DNA of 64,000 nt from an uncultured Alistipes sp. (lineage in GTDB: Bacteria; Bacteroidota; Bacteroidia; Bacteroidales; Rikenellaceae), in assembly GCA_947177225.1 (NCBI GenBank), contig CAMWTS010000003.1:23086-87085 (forward strand), read 5' to 3'. Below are positions 8,718-17,140 of this stretch, piece after piece; position 1 is the stretch's first letter; the number at the start of each line of letters is the position of its first letter. The translations under genes and the position numbers were made by a program. The notes under the pieces are model-generated. The model ran no database searches and had not been told where the DNA came from. It saw nothing but the letters and a program-made list of their open reading frames with translations.

Positions 8718-10130
8718 TTATTGCCGCTTCACGAGCTTGACGACATTCTCCACGTGGTGGGTGTGGGGGAACATGTCGACGGGCTGTACCGTCTCCACAC
8801 GATACATATCGTCCAGAAGTGCGAGGTCGCGCGCCTGTGTGGCGGGATTGCAGCTTACGTAGACTATTCGGCGGGGAGCCGCACGTTTGATTACCTCTAT
8901 GACCGGCTCGTCGACACCTGCGCGCGGCGGGTCGAGTATGACCACGTCGGGACGTCCGTTGCGTTCGACGAACTCGTCCGACAGCACCTCTTTCATGTCG
9001 CCGGCATAGAACGTTGTGTTGTCGATGCCGTTGAGGGCAGAGTTGACGCGAGCATCCTCGATAGCCTCGGCAACATACTCTATGCCAACGACCTTGCGTG
9101 CCAGGCGGGCACAGAAGTTGGCTATGGTGCCGGTGCCGGTGTAGAGATCGTAGAGGATCTCGTCGCCGCGCAGATCGGCCGCTTCGCGTGCCACCTTGTA
9201 GAGCTCGTAAGCCTGCTCGGAGTTGGTCTGATAGAACGATTTGGGTCCCACCTTGAACTGCAAGCCCTCCATGCGTTCGATGATGTGATCCTTGCCGCGG
9301 AAGCATATTGGCTCGCGGTCGCCGAGCGAGTCGTTCCACTTGTCGTTTATCATGTATATCAGCGAGGTGATTTCGGGGAACGTGTCGCCAAGATGATTCA
9401 TCAGGGCGTCGATCTTCTCGCGGTCGTTCTCGTTGAAGACTACGATCACCATCACTTCGCCTGTCGATGCCGTGCGTATGATGATCGTGCGCATCAGTCC
9501 CTCGTGGGCGCGGGCGTTGTGGAACGTATATCCGTTATCAATGCAGAAACGTTTGGTTTCCAATCTGATGCGATTGGAGATGTCGGCCTGCAACCAGCAT
9601 TTGTCGATATCGAGCACCTTGTCGAAACAGCCGGGGATATGAAATCCCAGAGCCGGAGCCGACTCTATGTCGCCTCCTGCGGCTATCTCCTCGTAGGTCA
9701 GCCAGCGACGATCGGCAAAGGTGAATTCGAGTTTGTTGCGATAGAATTGCGTCTGAGCCGAGCCGAGGCACTTGCGCACCTCGGGCAGCTCTATGCGTCC
9801 TATGCGCGATAGTTGGTCGTGCACCTGGGTGGTCTTCTGCCGCAGCTGCTCCTCATATGGCAGGTTTTGCCATTTGCAACCGCCGCACACGCCGAAATGG
9901 GCGCAGAACGGCTCGGTGCGCAACGGCGATTTCTCCACGAAACGCACTACGCGTCCCTCCATGTAACGTCTGTGCTTCTTGCATATCTGCACATCTACCA
10001 CATCTCCCGGCACCGTCATCGGCACGAACACAACCTGTTCATCTGCCCGTCCCATAGCTTTGCCCTCTGCTGCGAGCGTCGTTATTTTCAGTCCCTCTAT
10101 CAGGGGATAATCTCGTCTTTTACGCGACAT
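8718..10130 (-). CDS. rlmD: 23S rRNA (uracil-C5)-methyltransferase, RlmD/RumA family
   Basis: The gene encodes a 470-residue SAM-dependent RNA m5U methyltransferase. An N-terminal TRAM domain (about 8-65) precedes iron-sulfur cluster cysteines C76, C82 and C85 (CAHFGVCGGC). Then come FYQTNSEQ, the SAM site YDLYTGTGTI, ILDPPRAGV, and the catalytic-Cys motif VSCNPATQARD near the C-terminus. The family modifies U1939 or U747 of 23S rRNA; which one cannot be told. An upstream in-frame TTG at 10154 overlaps the -7 box, so the ATG at 10130 is taken as the start. It stands alone as a minus-strand unit. Confidence 0.88.
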   Translation of the reverse strand: MSRKRRDYPLIEGLKITTLAAEGKAMGRADEQVVFVPMTVPGDVVDVQICKKHRRYMEGRVVRFVEKSPLRTEPFCAHFGVCGGCKWQNLPYEEQLRQKTTQVHDQLSRIGRIELPEVRKCLGSAQTQFYRNKLEFTFADRRWLTYEEIAAGGDIESAPALGFHIPGCFDKVLDIDKCWLQADISNRIRLETKRFCIDNGYTFHNARAHEGLMRTIIIRTASTGEVMVIVVFNENDREKIDALMNHLGDTFPEITSLIYMINDKWNDSLGDREPICFRGKDHIIERMEGLQFKVGPKSFYQTNSEQAYELYKVAREAADLRGDEILYDLYTGTGTIANFCARLARKVVGIEYVAEAIEDARVNSALNGIDNTTFYAGDMKEVLSDEFVERNGRPDVVILDPPRAGVDEPVIEVIKRAAPRRIVYVSCNPATQARDLALLDDMYRVETVQPVDMFPHTHHVENVVKLVKRQ

Positions 10131-10151
10131 ACTTTTGGTTTTTCTTTTGCG

Positions 10152-10159
10152 CAAAGATA
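10152..10159 (-). promoter_or_regulatory. -7 element of rlmD promoter
   Basis: Minus-strand TATCTTTG lies 21 bases before the ATG at 10130, which implies a short leader. The -33 region overlaps the end of the inverted-repeat element at 10163; no clean TTTG is seen. Confidence 0.6.
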
Positions 10160-10162
10160 CAT

Positions 10163-10289
10163 CTTTTTTCGTGAAAAGGCGTCATTAGCGTCACCTCAAT
10201 CATCGGCGCGAATAGGCAGTACGTCGAGTACAGCCTATCCGCGCCGCTTTCATGTCGGCACCGCTACTAACGCCTTTTGACGAAAAAAG
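10163..10289. repeat. Dispersed nested inverted-repeat element, copy 1
   Basis: The ends CTTTTTTCGTGAAAAGGCGT (10163-10182) and its near-perfect complement (10270-10289, 19 of 20) form terminal inverted repeats. Inside, 10204-10246 folds as an outer stem CGGCGCG/CGCGCCG, an inner stem ATAGGC/GCCTAT, then GTAC/GTAC around a GTCGA loop. Related copies lie at 39190, 55053 and 61819, and a core-only version at 10623. It has no coding capacity and could be a MITE-like element or a structured transcript end. Confidence 0.75.
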
Positions 10290-10325
10290 GGCGCATATAT
10301 CTTTGGAGGCTATTACGGTTGTCAT

Positions 10326-10600
10326 GTCATTTCGAGCGTGAGCGAGAAATCTGTGTGCGACGATTTCCACTGTCGTCTTTTCTCTCAGCATGTACAAGGT
10401 CTTGTCTTCCCCAGATGTCTCACATTGTTCGACATGACGTGTTTGTCATTCTGAGGAGCGCGATACGCGCGACGTGAGAATCTTTTTTTTGTGCGACAAA
10501 CTGTGCTTCCGCCTGCGAGACTCCCACGTCGCAGTCTTTGCCTGCTCCTCGGAGTGACAGCTGGTTGTCATTTCGAGCGCGAGCGAGAAATCTGTGTGCG
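10326..10600. repeat. Cluster of short palindromic intergenic blocks
   Basis: Two copies of the GTCATTTCGAGCG...GAGAAATCTGTG block (10326-10355 and 10567-10596) flank other recurring pieces. One is a reversed GTCGAACA..GAGACATCT block (~10410-10440), another GTCATTCTGAGGAGCG..GTGAGAATC (~10447-10485), and another GAGACTCCCACGTCGCAG..CTCGGAGTGACA (~10520-10560). The same blocks return at 39305, 48590, 55211 and 61980. Apparent reading frames across them are not genes. Confidence 0.75.
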
Positions 10601-10622
10601 ACGACTTGTTCCTCTGACGAAA

Positions 10623-10667
10623 AATGTCCGGACGGGTGGTACTCGATGTACTTCCCGTTCGGACATT
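10623..10667. repeat. Core hairpin related to the nested inverted-repeat family
   Basis: Outer stem AATGTCCG/CGGACATT, inner stem GACGGG/CCCGTT, and GTAC/GTAC around a TCGAT loop give the same architecture as the hairpin at 10204-10246 with almost no shared stem sequence. Confidence 0.6.
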
Positions 10668-10912
10668 GAGCAAGACAGATGACCCCTTTCGAAAGAGATC
10701 ATCTGTCTGTCATAAAAATAACGGATCGGCCGATATCGAACCTCGAACTCTCTATCCTCGCTCGCTCATGCTCCGGCATGCAACCTCGGTTGCCTGCGGA
10801 CACGGCAAGACTCTCCTGCTCTCCCTGTTCCCGGTCTCTCTGTCGATCCTGTCGCCTGCGGCACACTCCCACGGGAGGCGCTGCGGCATTACTCTCGGCG
10901 CGTTGCTGAGGA
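10668..10912. other. Non-coding stretch downstream of rpmH
   Basis: It contains a hairpin with 9-bp arms GACAGATGA/TCATCTGTC (10674-10707) around the palindrome CTTTCGAAAG, and then C-rich sequence with no convincing gene, RNA or T-run terminator. Confidence 0.5.
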
Positions 10913-11080
10913 TTAAGCGTACTTGAACGTAGCCTCGTCCGAAACGGTCAACTTCTTGCGACCCTTGGCGCGACGTGCAGCCAACACCTTGCGGCCGTTG
11001 GCGGTAGCCATTCTCTGACGGAATCCGTGCTTGTTGATTCTCTTACGGCGAGAAGGCTGATAAGTTCTTTTCATTGCCAT
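10913..11080 (-). CDS. rpmH: 50S ribosomal protein L34
   Basis: This small gene encodes 55 residues, a very basic peptide with the L34 signature [20 protein letters not shown], then [19 protein letters not shown]34 binds 23S rRNA in the large subunit. There are two in-frame ATGs (11080 and 11074); the second would give the usual MKRTYQPS beginning, so the first two residues are uncertain. The C-terminal tail SDEATFKYA is slightly longer than in E. coli L34. It stands alone with its own promoter; neither dnaA nor rnpA is adjacent. Confidence 0.95.
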   Translation of the reverse strand: MAMKRTYQPSRRKRINKHGFRQRMATANGRKVLAARRAKGRKKLTVSDEATFKYA

Positions 11081-11144
11081 AGTTGTATCGTTTTTATTGT
11101 TTTATTGTCCAATCAATAGTCGCAAAAGCACACTATGCGGAGTG

Positions 11145-11175
11145 CAAAGGTACAACGTTTTTTTATAAATCCAAA
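11145..11175 (-). promoter_or_regulatory. Promoter of rpmH
   Basis: Minus-strand TTTG (11175-11172), 19 bases, then TACCTTTG (11152-11145): a full match to the Bacteroidetes consensus, leaving a leader of about 60 bases. Confidence 0.85.
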
Positions 11176-11300
11176 AAAAAGTTGAAAATATTGGTTTGTG
11201 CGGTATGTTTTTGGGTTGCGGCGACGCACCTCTGATGACGGCTGAGACCATGTGGCGGCATATTTCGCTGTCGAACAGTCGGCGTTAACATAAAAATTAC

Positions 11301-11308
11301 TATCTTTG
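11301..11308 (+). promoter_or_regulatory. -7 element of the tgt transcription unit
   Basis: TATCTTTG ends 12 bases before the tgt ATG, so the leader is only a few bases long. No clear TTTG is seen at -33. Confidence 0.65.
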
Positions 11309-11320
11309 CACATTATATAT

Positions 11321-12457
11321 ATGTCAATGAAATTCGAACTTCAACATACACTCAGCGACAGCCGTGCCCGTGCCGGCTTGTTGCATACAGATCACGGTGA
11401 GGTGCAGACCCCCATATTCATGCCCGTGGGCACGGCTGCCGCAATGAAGGGCATATTCCATCGCGACCTGCGCCAGGAGGCTCATGCCCAGATAATTCTG
11501 GCCAATACCTATCATCTCTACCTGCGTCCGGGCATGGAGATCATCGAACAGGCGGGAGGCGTGCACCGCTTCTCTTCGTGGGACGGTCCGATGCTGACCG
11601 ACAGCGGCGGATTCCAGGTGTTTTCGCTGGCTTCGTGCCGCAAGCTCAAAGAGGAAGGGTGTCATTTCCAGTCGCATATCGACGGCTCGCGTCATCTGTT
11701 CACGCCCGAAAGCGTCATCGATACCGAGCGTACGATAGGTGCCGATATCATGATGGCCTTCGACGAGTGCCCTCCGGGCGACGCTCCGCGCGATTACGCC
11801 GCAAAATCGCTGGCAATGACCGAGCGATGGCTCGACCGCTGTTTCAACCGTTATGCTCAGACCGCGCCCAAATACGGCCACTATCAGGCTCTGTTCCCGA
11901 TTGTTCAGGGTTGTGCCTATCCGGATTTGAGACAAAGTGCGGCACGCAACGTGTTGCAGTACGATGCCGACGGTTATGCCATAGGCGGTCTGGCGGTGGG
12001 AGAACCGACCGATGTTATGTACTCCATGATCGAGGTGGTCAACGAGGTGCTGCCTCAGAACAGACCGCGCTATCTGATGGGTGTCGGTACGCCGATCAAT
12101 ATTTTGGAGGGTATCGACCGCGGCGTGGATATGTTCGACTGTGTGATGCCCACGCGCAACGGCCGCAACGGCCAGCTGTTCACGTCGGAGGGCATAATCA
12201 ACATACGCAACAAGAAGTGGGAGAACGACTTCTCGCCGATCGATCCCGCAGGTGCGGCCTTTGTCGACCATACCTACACAAAGGCATATCTCCACCATCT
12301 GGTGGTGTGCGGCGAGATGCTGGCGGCTCAGATAGCCTCGCTGCATAACGTGGCGTTCTATCTGTGGCTGGTGGGCGAGGCGCGGCGTCATATCGTCGCC
12401 GGCGATTTCAAGTCGTGGAAAGAGATTATGGTGCAGCGTCTTGCGCGCCGTCTCTGA
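11321..12457 (+). CDS. tgt: Queuine tRNA-ribosyltransferase (tRNA-guanine transglycosylase)
   Basis: This 378-residue TIM-barrel enzyme exchanges G34 of GUN anticodons for preQ1 on the way to queuosine. Family motifs are LTDSGGFQVFSL with the catalytic Asp (about 92-103), the GGLAVGE substrate loop, and GVDMFDCVMPTRNGRNG with the nucleophilic Asp. The region where most bacterial enzymes carry the CxCxxC...H zinc site instead reads DPAGAAFVDHTYTKAYLHHL with no cysteines. An in-frame TTG at 11306 lies inside the -7 box, so the ATG at 11321 is used. It probably forms an operon with the following permease, 21 bases away. Confidence 0.92.
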   Translation: MSMKFELQHTLSDSRARAGLLHTDHGEVQTPIFMPVGTAAAMKGIFHRDLRQEAHAQIILANTYHLYLRPGMEIIEQAGGVHRFSSWDGPMLTDSGGFQVFSLASCRKLKEEGCHFQSHIDGSRHLFTPESVIDTERTIGADIMMAFDECPPGDAPRDYAAKSLAMTERWLDRCFNRYAQTAPKYGHYQALFPIVQGCAYPDLRQSAARNVLQYDADGYAIGGLAVGEPTDVMYSMIEVVNEVLPQNRPRYLMGVGTPINILEGIDRGVDMFDCVMPTRNGRNGQLFTSEGIINIRNKKWENDFSPIDPAGAAFVDHTYTKAYLHHLVVCGEMLAAQIASLHNVAFYLWLVGEARRHIVAGDFKSWKEIMVQRLARRL

Positions 12458-12478
12458 TTATAACAAGCACAGCGAAGC

Positions 12479-13594
12479 ATGAAAAACAGACTGCTGCCGT
12501 CGATGAAGGGCTATCGGATACTCGATCGCTACATACTGGGGAAGTTTCTCAGTACGTATCTGTTCGGTTTGGCCATAATCATCGTCATCGTCGTGGTGTT
12601 CGACTACACGGAGAAGGTCGACGACTTCACCGAGTTGAAGGCTCCGATGCGTGCCATCATAGTCGACTACTATCTCAACTTCGTACCATATTTCATCAAT
12701 CAGTTCAGCGGACTGTTTACATTCATCGCCGTGATATTCTTTACCTCGAAGATGGCCTCGCAGACCGAGATTGTGGCCATCTTGTCGGGCGGCGTGAGCT
12801 TCAAGCGGTTCCTGTGGCCCTATTTCATGGGTGCGACCTTCATCGCGCTGCTGAGCTTTGCGCTGAGTCTGTGGATCATACCCATATCGCAGCGCGATTG
12901 TGTGGATTTTCAGCGCAAATATATAAAACGTCAGCAGGTGCTGCCATACGACCACGACATCTATCGTCAGATCGACGACGGCACATTTGCCTACGTGCGC
13001 GGCTACTCGCCCAATCTGGAACGTATTCCCTATTTCGCCATCGACCGTTTCGACGGCTCTTCGATGGTCGAGCAGCTCGATGCAGCCAGCGTGTCGTTCG
13101 ATCCGCAGACGCGTCGCTGGACGGCACCGCGATATACGATACGCCGGTTCGAATCGGGTGAGGAGGTGTCGTTCAAGCAGTTCCGTAATCTCGATACGCT
13201 GATAAACCTCGATGCACGTGAGCTGGGACATGTCGAGTCGCTGATTAAGACCATGACCATAGGCGAGCTGAACGACTTCCTGGCGCAGCAGCGCAAGAAG
13301 GGAGCCGACGACGTGTATGTGATAGAGGTCGAGCGGCATGCGCGGTTCTCCTATCCGCTGTCGGCTATTATCCTGACGCTGATCGGAGTGTCGCTTTCGT
13401 CGCGCAAGGTGCGCGGCGGAATGGGATTCCACATAGGCATGGGCATCGCACTCTGCTTCGCATACATCATGTGCGGCCGCATATTCGAGCAGATAGCTGT
13501 CAGCGGCTCGCTGCCGGCGTGGTTCGGCGTGTGGCTGCCCAATTTCATATTTGCCATAATAGCAGTTGTCATTTACCGTAAAGCACCCAAGTAA
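12479..13594 (+). CDS. LptF/LptG-family permease
   Basis: A 371-residue inner-membrane protein of the YjgP/YjgQ (LptF/G) family. Membrane segments lie at about 23-43, 66-92, 105-125, 290-310, 320-340 and 345-365, and a periplasmic beta-jellyroll-like domain fills 130-270. Together with the LptB ATPase these proteins extract lipopolysaccharide from the inner membrane. LptF and LptG cannot be separated by eye and no partner is next to it. Its stop codon overlaps the start of the next gene (TAATGG), so translation may be coupled. Confidence 0.85.
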   Translation: MKNRLLPSMKGYRILDRYILGKFLSTYLFGLAIIIVIVVVFDYTEKVDDFTELKAPMRAIIVDYYLNFVPYFINQFSGLFTFIAVIFFTSKMASQTEIVAILSGGVSFKRFLWPYFMGATFIALLSFALSLWIIPISQRDCVDFQRKYIKRQQVLPYDHDIYRQIDDGTFAYVRGYSPNLERIPYFAIDRFDGSSMVEQLDAASVSFDPQTRRWTAPRYTIRRFESGEEVSFKQFRNLDTLINLDARELGHVESLIKTMTIGELNDFLAQQRKKGADDVYVIEVERHARFSYPLSAIILTLIGVSLSSRKVRGGMGFHIGMGIALCFAYIMCGRIFEQIAVSGSLPAWFGVWLPNFIFAIIAVVIYRKAPK

Positions 13595-15981
13595 TGGAGA
13601 GTCTGTCGAGCATAGTCGAAAAGATCCGTCGTGCGGAGCGCATATCGCCTGCCGAGGCCGTGCGTCTCTGGCGCGAGGCTCCGTTGTGGCTTCTGGGCAG
13701 GTTGGCCACCGAGCGAAAACGCGCCGTGAGCGGCGACGAGGTCTATTACAATCGCAACATACATATCGAGCCGTCGAATGTCTGCATATTCGACTGCGAG
13801 TTCTGCTCGTTTCGTCGCGGAGCCGACGATGCGGAGGCGTGGTCGCTGTCGCTCGATGAGATCGAGCAGCGTGCGCGCGAGGCTGCGGGACGCGGTGTGA
13901 CGGAGGTGCATATCGTCGGAGGCGTACACCCCGATCATACGCTCGATTTCTATTGTCAGATGATACGCCGTGTGAAGAGCGCCGTGCCTGGTGCGGCGGT
14001 CAAGGCCTTTACTGCCGTCGAACTGCTCTATATGATCCGCAAGGCGGGGCTTACTGTGGAGAAGGGTCTGCGCCGACTCGCGGAGGCCGGTATGGAGGCC
14101 ATACCGGGCGGCGGGGCGGAGATCTTCGACGAGGAGCTGCGCAGCAAGATATGCCCCGACAAGGGTACGGCCGACGAGTGGCTCGCCGTGCACCGCATTG
14201 CCCACCGCATGGGTCTGAGCAGCAATGCTACGATGCTCTACGGCCATGCCGAGACCATCGGGCAGAGGGTCGATCACCTCGACCGTCTGCGCCGTTTGCA
14301 AGATGAGGCACCGGGATTCGATGCCTTTATTCCGCTCAAATATCGCAGTCGTCACAATCGCATGTCGGAACTGGGCGAATGTTCGGTGGAGGAGGATTTG
14401 CGGACGATGGCCATGAGTCGCATATATCTCGACAACATACCCCATATCAAGGCGTACTGGGTGGCATGCGGAGCTGCCACGGCCGAGATGGCGCTCTTGT
14501 TCGGTGCAGATGATCTGGACGGTACGATCGACGATTCGACCAAAATATACTCCATGGCCGGAGCCGACTCCCGTCCGTCGATGAGCGTGGAGCAGATACG
14601 CTCGCTTGCCGCTTCGGCGGGATTCAGGGCAGTCGAGCGAGATACTCACTATCGCCCGGTCGCAATCGGGAGGAATGACGCTGCGACGCCTGCGGCCGCA
14701 GATGTTGTCCGAGAGCCGGTCAAGCCGGCAGAGGAGAGCTCGGAGCAACTGCCCCGAAGAGCTGTCGACAAACCTGCGGCAGTAGCGGCTGCCGTGCCGG
14801 CCGTCGAGCCTGTGGCCGAGAGCGCAGCGACCGTGGCCGGTGCCGGGGAGGTGAAGCCGTCGCGGAAGACTTCGCCGCCCGTGCAGCCCGAACGTCCTCG
14901 CGCGAAAGAGCCGGCAACCCCGATACGAACAGAAAAGAAACCTTTTGAGAAGATGCAACAGAGAGATCGAGACATTGCCAGAGCGACGCAGGTGCGCAAG
15001 CCTGCGAGAGCTGCGCACGACAGTCGTGCGCACGATGGTTTTTGGGAGCGTCTTAACCGCTTCCGCAAGAGGTATCCGGTGGTGGCACACCTTATATATA
15101 TAATAATAACGCTTCTGCTGCTGGTGCTGGCGCTCAATGTCGGTCTGGGTTGGGGTACGCGTCACGGCAAGACCATATCGGTGCCCAACTTTGTGGGACT
15201 CGGCATAGAGGAGGCTCGCGGCGAGGCTGCGCGCATGGATCTCGATATCGTGGTGCAAGACTCGATATTCGATGCCGATGTCGCCGGCGGAGTGGTGGTC
15301 GAGCAGCTGCCGCGCCATGGTCACAAACGCGATGTTGTGGTGAAGCCCGGCCGAAAGATATATGTGACTATCAATGCCTACAACCGTCGCACCGTGACGG
15401 TGCCGTTCGTGGCCAAGCAGTCGCTCCGACAGGCTAAGAATCAGTTGGAGCGGGCAGGCCTCATCATAAAGGAGCTGATATACGAGCCCGACCGTGTGGC
15501 TACCGACTATGTGTTGCGCGAGGAGATCGGCGGTCGGCAGATTCTGTCGTCGTCGTCGCCTGTTACGGTGCCGTATGCCACGGGCGTGACGCTCTATGTA
15601 GGGTATGAACCGTCGAAAGCGATGACCGTGGTGCCCAAGGTGATCGGCATGCGTCTGTCGCAGGCGCAGAGCACGTTGTGGGACAACGGTCTGAACGTTG
15701 GCGAAATAGTATACGATCAGAGCGTCAAGGATTTCAAGGAGCGTCGCGAGGCCAAGGTCTACAAGCAGTCGCTGCATCAGAACCAGGGTGCGCGTCGCGG
15801 TGCACGCGTTACGCTCTATCTGACATGCGACGATGATGCGGTGACGCAGAGCGCAAAACGCTCCGAGGCGGAGGCCTTGCAGTATGAGCGTCAGCGTCGT
15901 CAGCGCGAGCGTGAGTATGCCGATTCGCTTTCCGAGGCGGAGACCGTGTCGAATCTGCTCAGAGAGATGTCGGGCGAATAA
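13594..15981 (+). CDS. mqnE: Fusion: aminofutalosine synthase MqnE + membrane-anchored PASTA protein
   Basis: One uninterrupted 795-residue frame. Residues 1-355 are a complete radical-SAM MqnE: CxxxCxxC at C64/C68/C71, then HIVGGVHPD, KAFTAVE, AIPGGGAEIFDEELR, NATMLYGH and NIPHIKAYW. MqnE makes aminofutalosine in the futalosine route to menaquinone. Residues ~360-480 are an Ala/Pro/Glu/Lys-rich linker, 496-517 a membrane helix, and 525-765 three PASTA repeats, ending in a charged coiled tail. PASTA genes normally stand alone before an rluD-type gene in this phylum, and such a gene follows here. ATG454 (14953) could be an internal start for a separate PASTA protein. Confidence 0.85.
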   Translation: MESLSSIVEKIRRAERISPAEAVRLWREAPLWLLGRLATERKRAVSGDEVYYNRNIHIEPSNVCIFDCEFCSFRRGADDAEAWSLSLDEIEQRAREAAGRGVTEVHIVGGVHPDHTLDFYCQMIRRVKSAVPGAAVKAFTAVELLYMIRKAGLTVEKGLRRLAEAGMEAIPGGGAEIFDEELRSKICPDKGTADEWLAVHRIAHRMGLSSNATMLYGHAETIGQRVDHLDRLRRLQDEAPGFDAFIPLKYRSRHNRMSELGECSVEEDLRTMAMSRIYLDNIPHIKAYWVACGAATAEMALLFGADDLDGTIDDSTKIYSMAGADSRPSMSVEQIRSLAASAGFRAVERDTHYRPVAIGRNDAATPAAADVVREPVKPAEESSEQLPRRAVDKPAAVAAAVPAVEPVAESAATVAGAGEVKPSRKTSPPVQPERPRAKEPATPIRTEKKPFEKMQQRDRDIARATQVRKPARAAHDSRAHDGFWERLNRFRKRYPVVAHLIYIIITLLLLVLALNVGLGWGTRHGKTISVPNFVGLGIEEARGEAARMDLDIVVQDSIFDADVAGGVVVEQLPRHGHKRDVVVKPGRKIYVTINAYNRRTVTVPFVAKQSLRQAKNQLERAGLIIKELIYEPDRVATDYVLREEIGGRQILSSSSPVTVPYATGVTLYVGYEPSKAMTVVPKVIGMRLSQAQSTLWDNGLNVGEIVYDQSVKDFKERREAKVYKQSLHQNQGARRGARVTLYLTCDDDAVTQSAKRSEAEALQYERQRRQREREYADSLSEAETVSNLLREMSGE

Positions 15982-15982
15982 C

Positions 15983-17122
15983 ATGATTTATATGCAGAAC
16001 ACCGATAAAGATATGCTGTGCGACGAGCTGTTGTCGCAGACGATCTCTGCAAGTGAGACCGAGGCTGCCGCCGATGAGGATTGTCAGAGCGACGAGTTGT
16101 TCGAACACTTCTCGATAGTTGTCGACAAGGGGCAGTCGTTGCTGCGGCTCGACAAGTTTCTTGTGTGCCGTTTGGAGAACACCTCGCGCAACCGCATACA
16201 GGCTGCGGCCGATGGCGGCAATGTGCTGGTCAACGGCCGTCCGGCCAAATCGAGCTACAAGGTCAAGCCGCTGGATCGCATATCGATCGTGATGCCCTAT
16301 CCGCGGCGCGAGTTGGAGATCATACCGGAAAACATTCCGCTCGATATACTCTATGAGGACGACGATGTGCTGGTGGTCGACAAAGAGGCCGGCATGGTGG
16401 TGCACCCTGGCTTCGGCAACTACACCGGTACGCTGGTCAATGCGCTGACATTCCACTTGCAGCACCTGCCCATGTTCCGCGAGGGCGACATGCGTGCCGG
16501 ACTGGTGCATCGCATCGACAAGAATACGTCGGGACTGCTGGTGGTGGCCAAAAACGAGCGTGCCCACGTCGATCTGGCCAAGCAGTTTTTCGATCATACG
16601 ATCTATCGCCGCTATGTGGCTCTGGTGTGGGGCAACATAGAAGAGGACGAGGGTACGATCACGGGTAATATCGGCCGCAATCCGAAAGACCGGTTGCAGA
16701 TGTGGGTTTTCGCCGACGGATCGGACGGCAAACATGCCGTTACCCACTTCCGTGTATTGCGCCGTTACGGCTATGTGACGCTGGTCGAGTGCCGGTTGGA
16801 GACCGGACGCACTCATCAGATACGTGTGCACTTCGCATGGCAGGGTCACCCTCTGTTCAACGACGAACGCTATGGCGGCGACCGCATATTGAAGGGAACC
16901 ACATTCATGAAATACAAGCAGTTCATCGAAAACTGCTTCCGGGCTATGCCGCGCCATGCACTGCATGCGCGTGCGCTTGGCTTCGTACACCCGGCAACAC
17001 GCAAGGAGGTGATGTTCGACAGCGAGCTGCCCGACGATTTCCGCGCATTGCTCTCCAAGTGGGAGACCTACACTGCGGCGGCATCGGGCGGTCGCGAACC
17101 GCTCGACGAGGTGGAGTTGTAA
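15983..17122 (+). CDS. rluD: RluA/RluD-family 23S rRNA pseudouridine synthase
   Basis: The gene encodes 379 residues. After an acidic N-terminus comes an S4 RNA-binding domain (about 50-110: RLDKFLVCRLENTSRNRIQA, then VLVNGRP). The pseudouridine synthase domain carries the catalytic-Asp motif HRIDKNTSGLLVVAKN, GRTHQIRVH, and RHALHA near the end. RluD makes pseudouridines in helix 69 of 23S rRNA; assignment to RluD rather than another RluA member is by context and overall length. The start is at ATG 15983 directly after the fusion gene stop; ATG 15992 is an alternative. Confidence 0.88.
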   Translation: MIYMQNTDKDMLCDELLSQTISASETEAAADEDCQSDELFEHFSIVVDKGQSLLRLDKFLVCRLENTSRNRIQAAADGGNVLVNGRPAKSSYKVKPLDRISIVMPYPRRELEIIPENIPLDILYEDDDVLVVDKEAGMVVHPGFGNYTGTLVNALTFHLQHLPMFREGDMRAGLVHRIDKNTSGLLVVAKNERAHVDLAKQFFDHTIYRRYVALVWGNIEEDEGTITGNIGRNPKDRLQMWVFADGSDGKHAVTHFRVLRRYGYVTLVECRLETGRTHQIRVHFAWQGHPLFNDERYGGDRILKGTTFMKYKQFIENCFRAMPRHALHARALGFVHPATRKEVMFDSELPDDFRALLSKWETYTAAASGGREPLDEVEL

Positions 17123-17140
17123 CATCTTTATAATGGACTC

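Noticed and set aside
13573..15984. An 803-codon open frame antisense to the MqnE-PASTA gene
   Set aside because: It has no recognisable motif, is rich in Arg, His and Leu as expected from the complement of GC-biased codons, and lies fully opposite a gene with clear domains.
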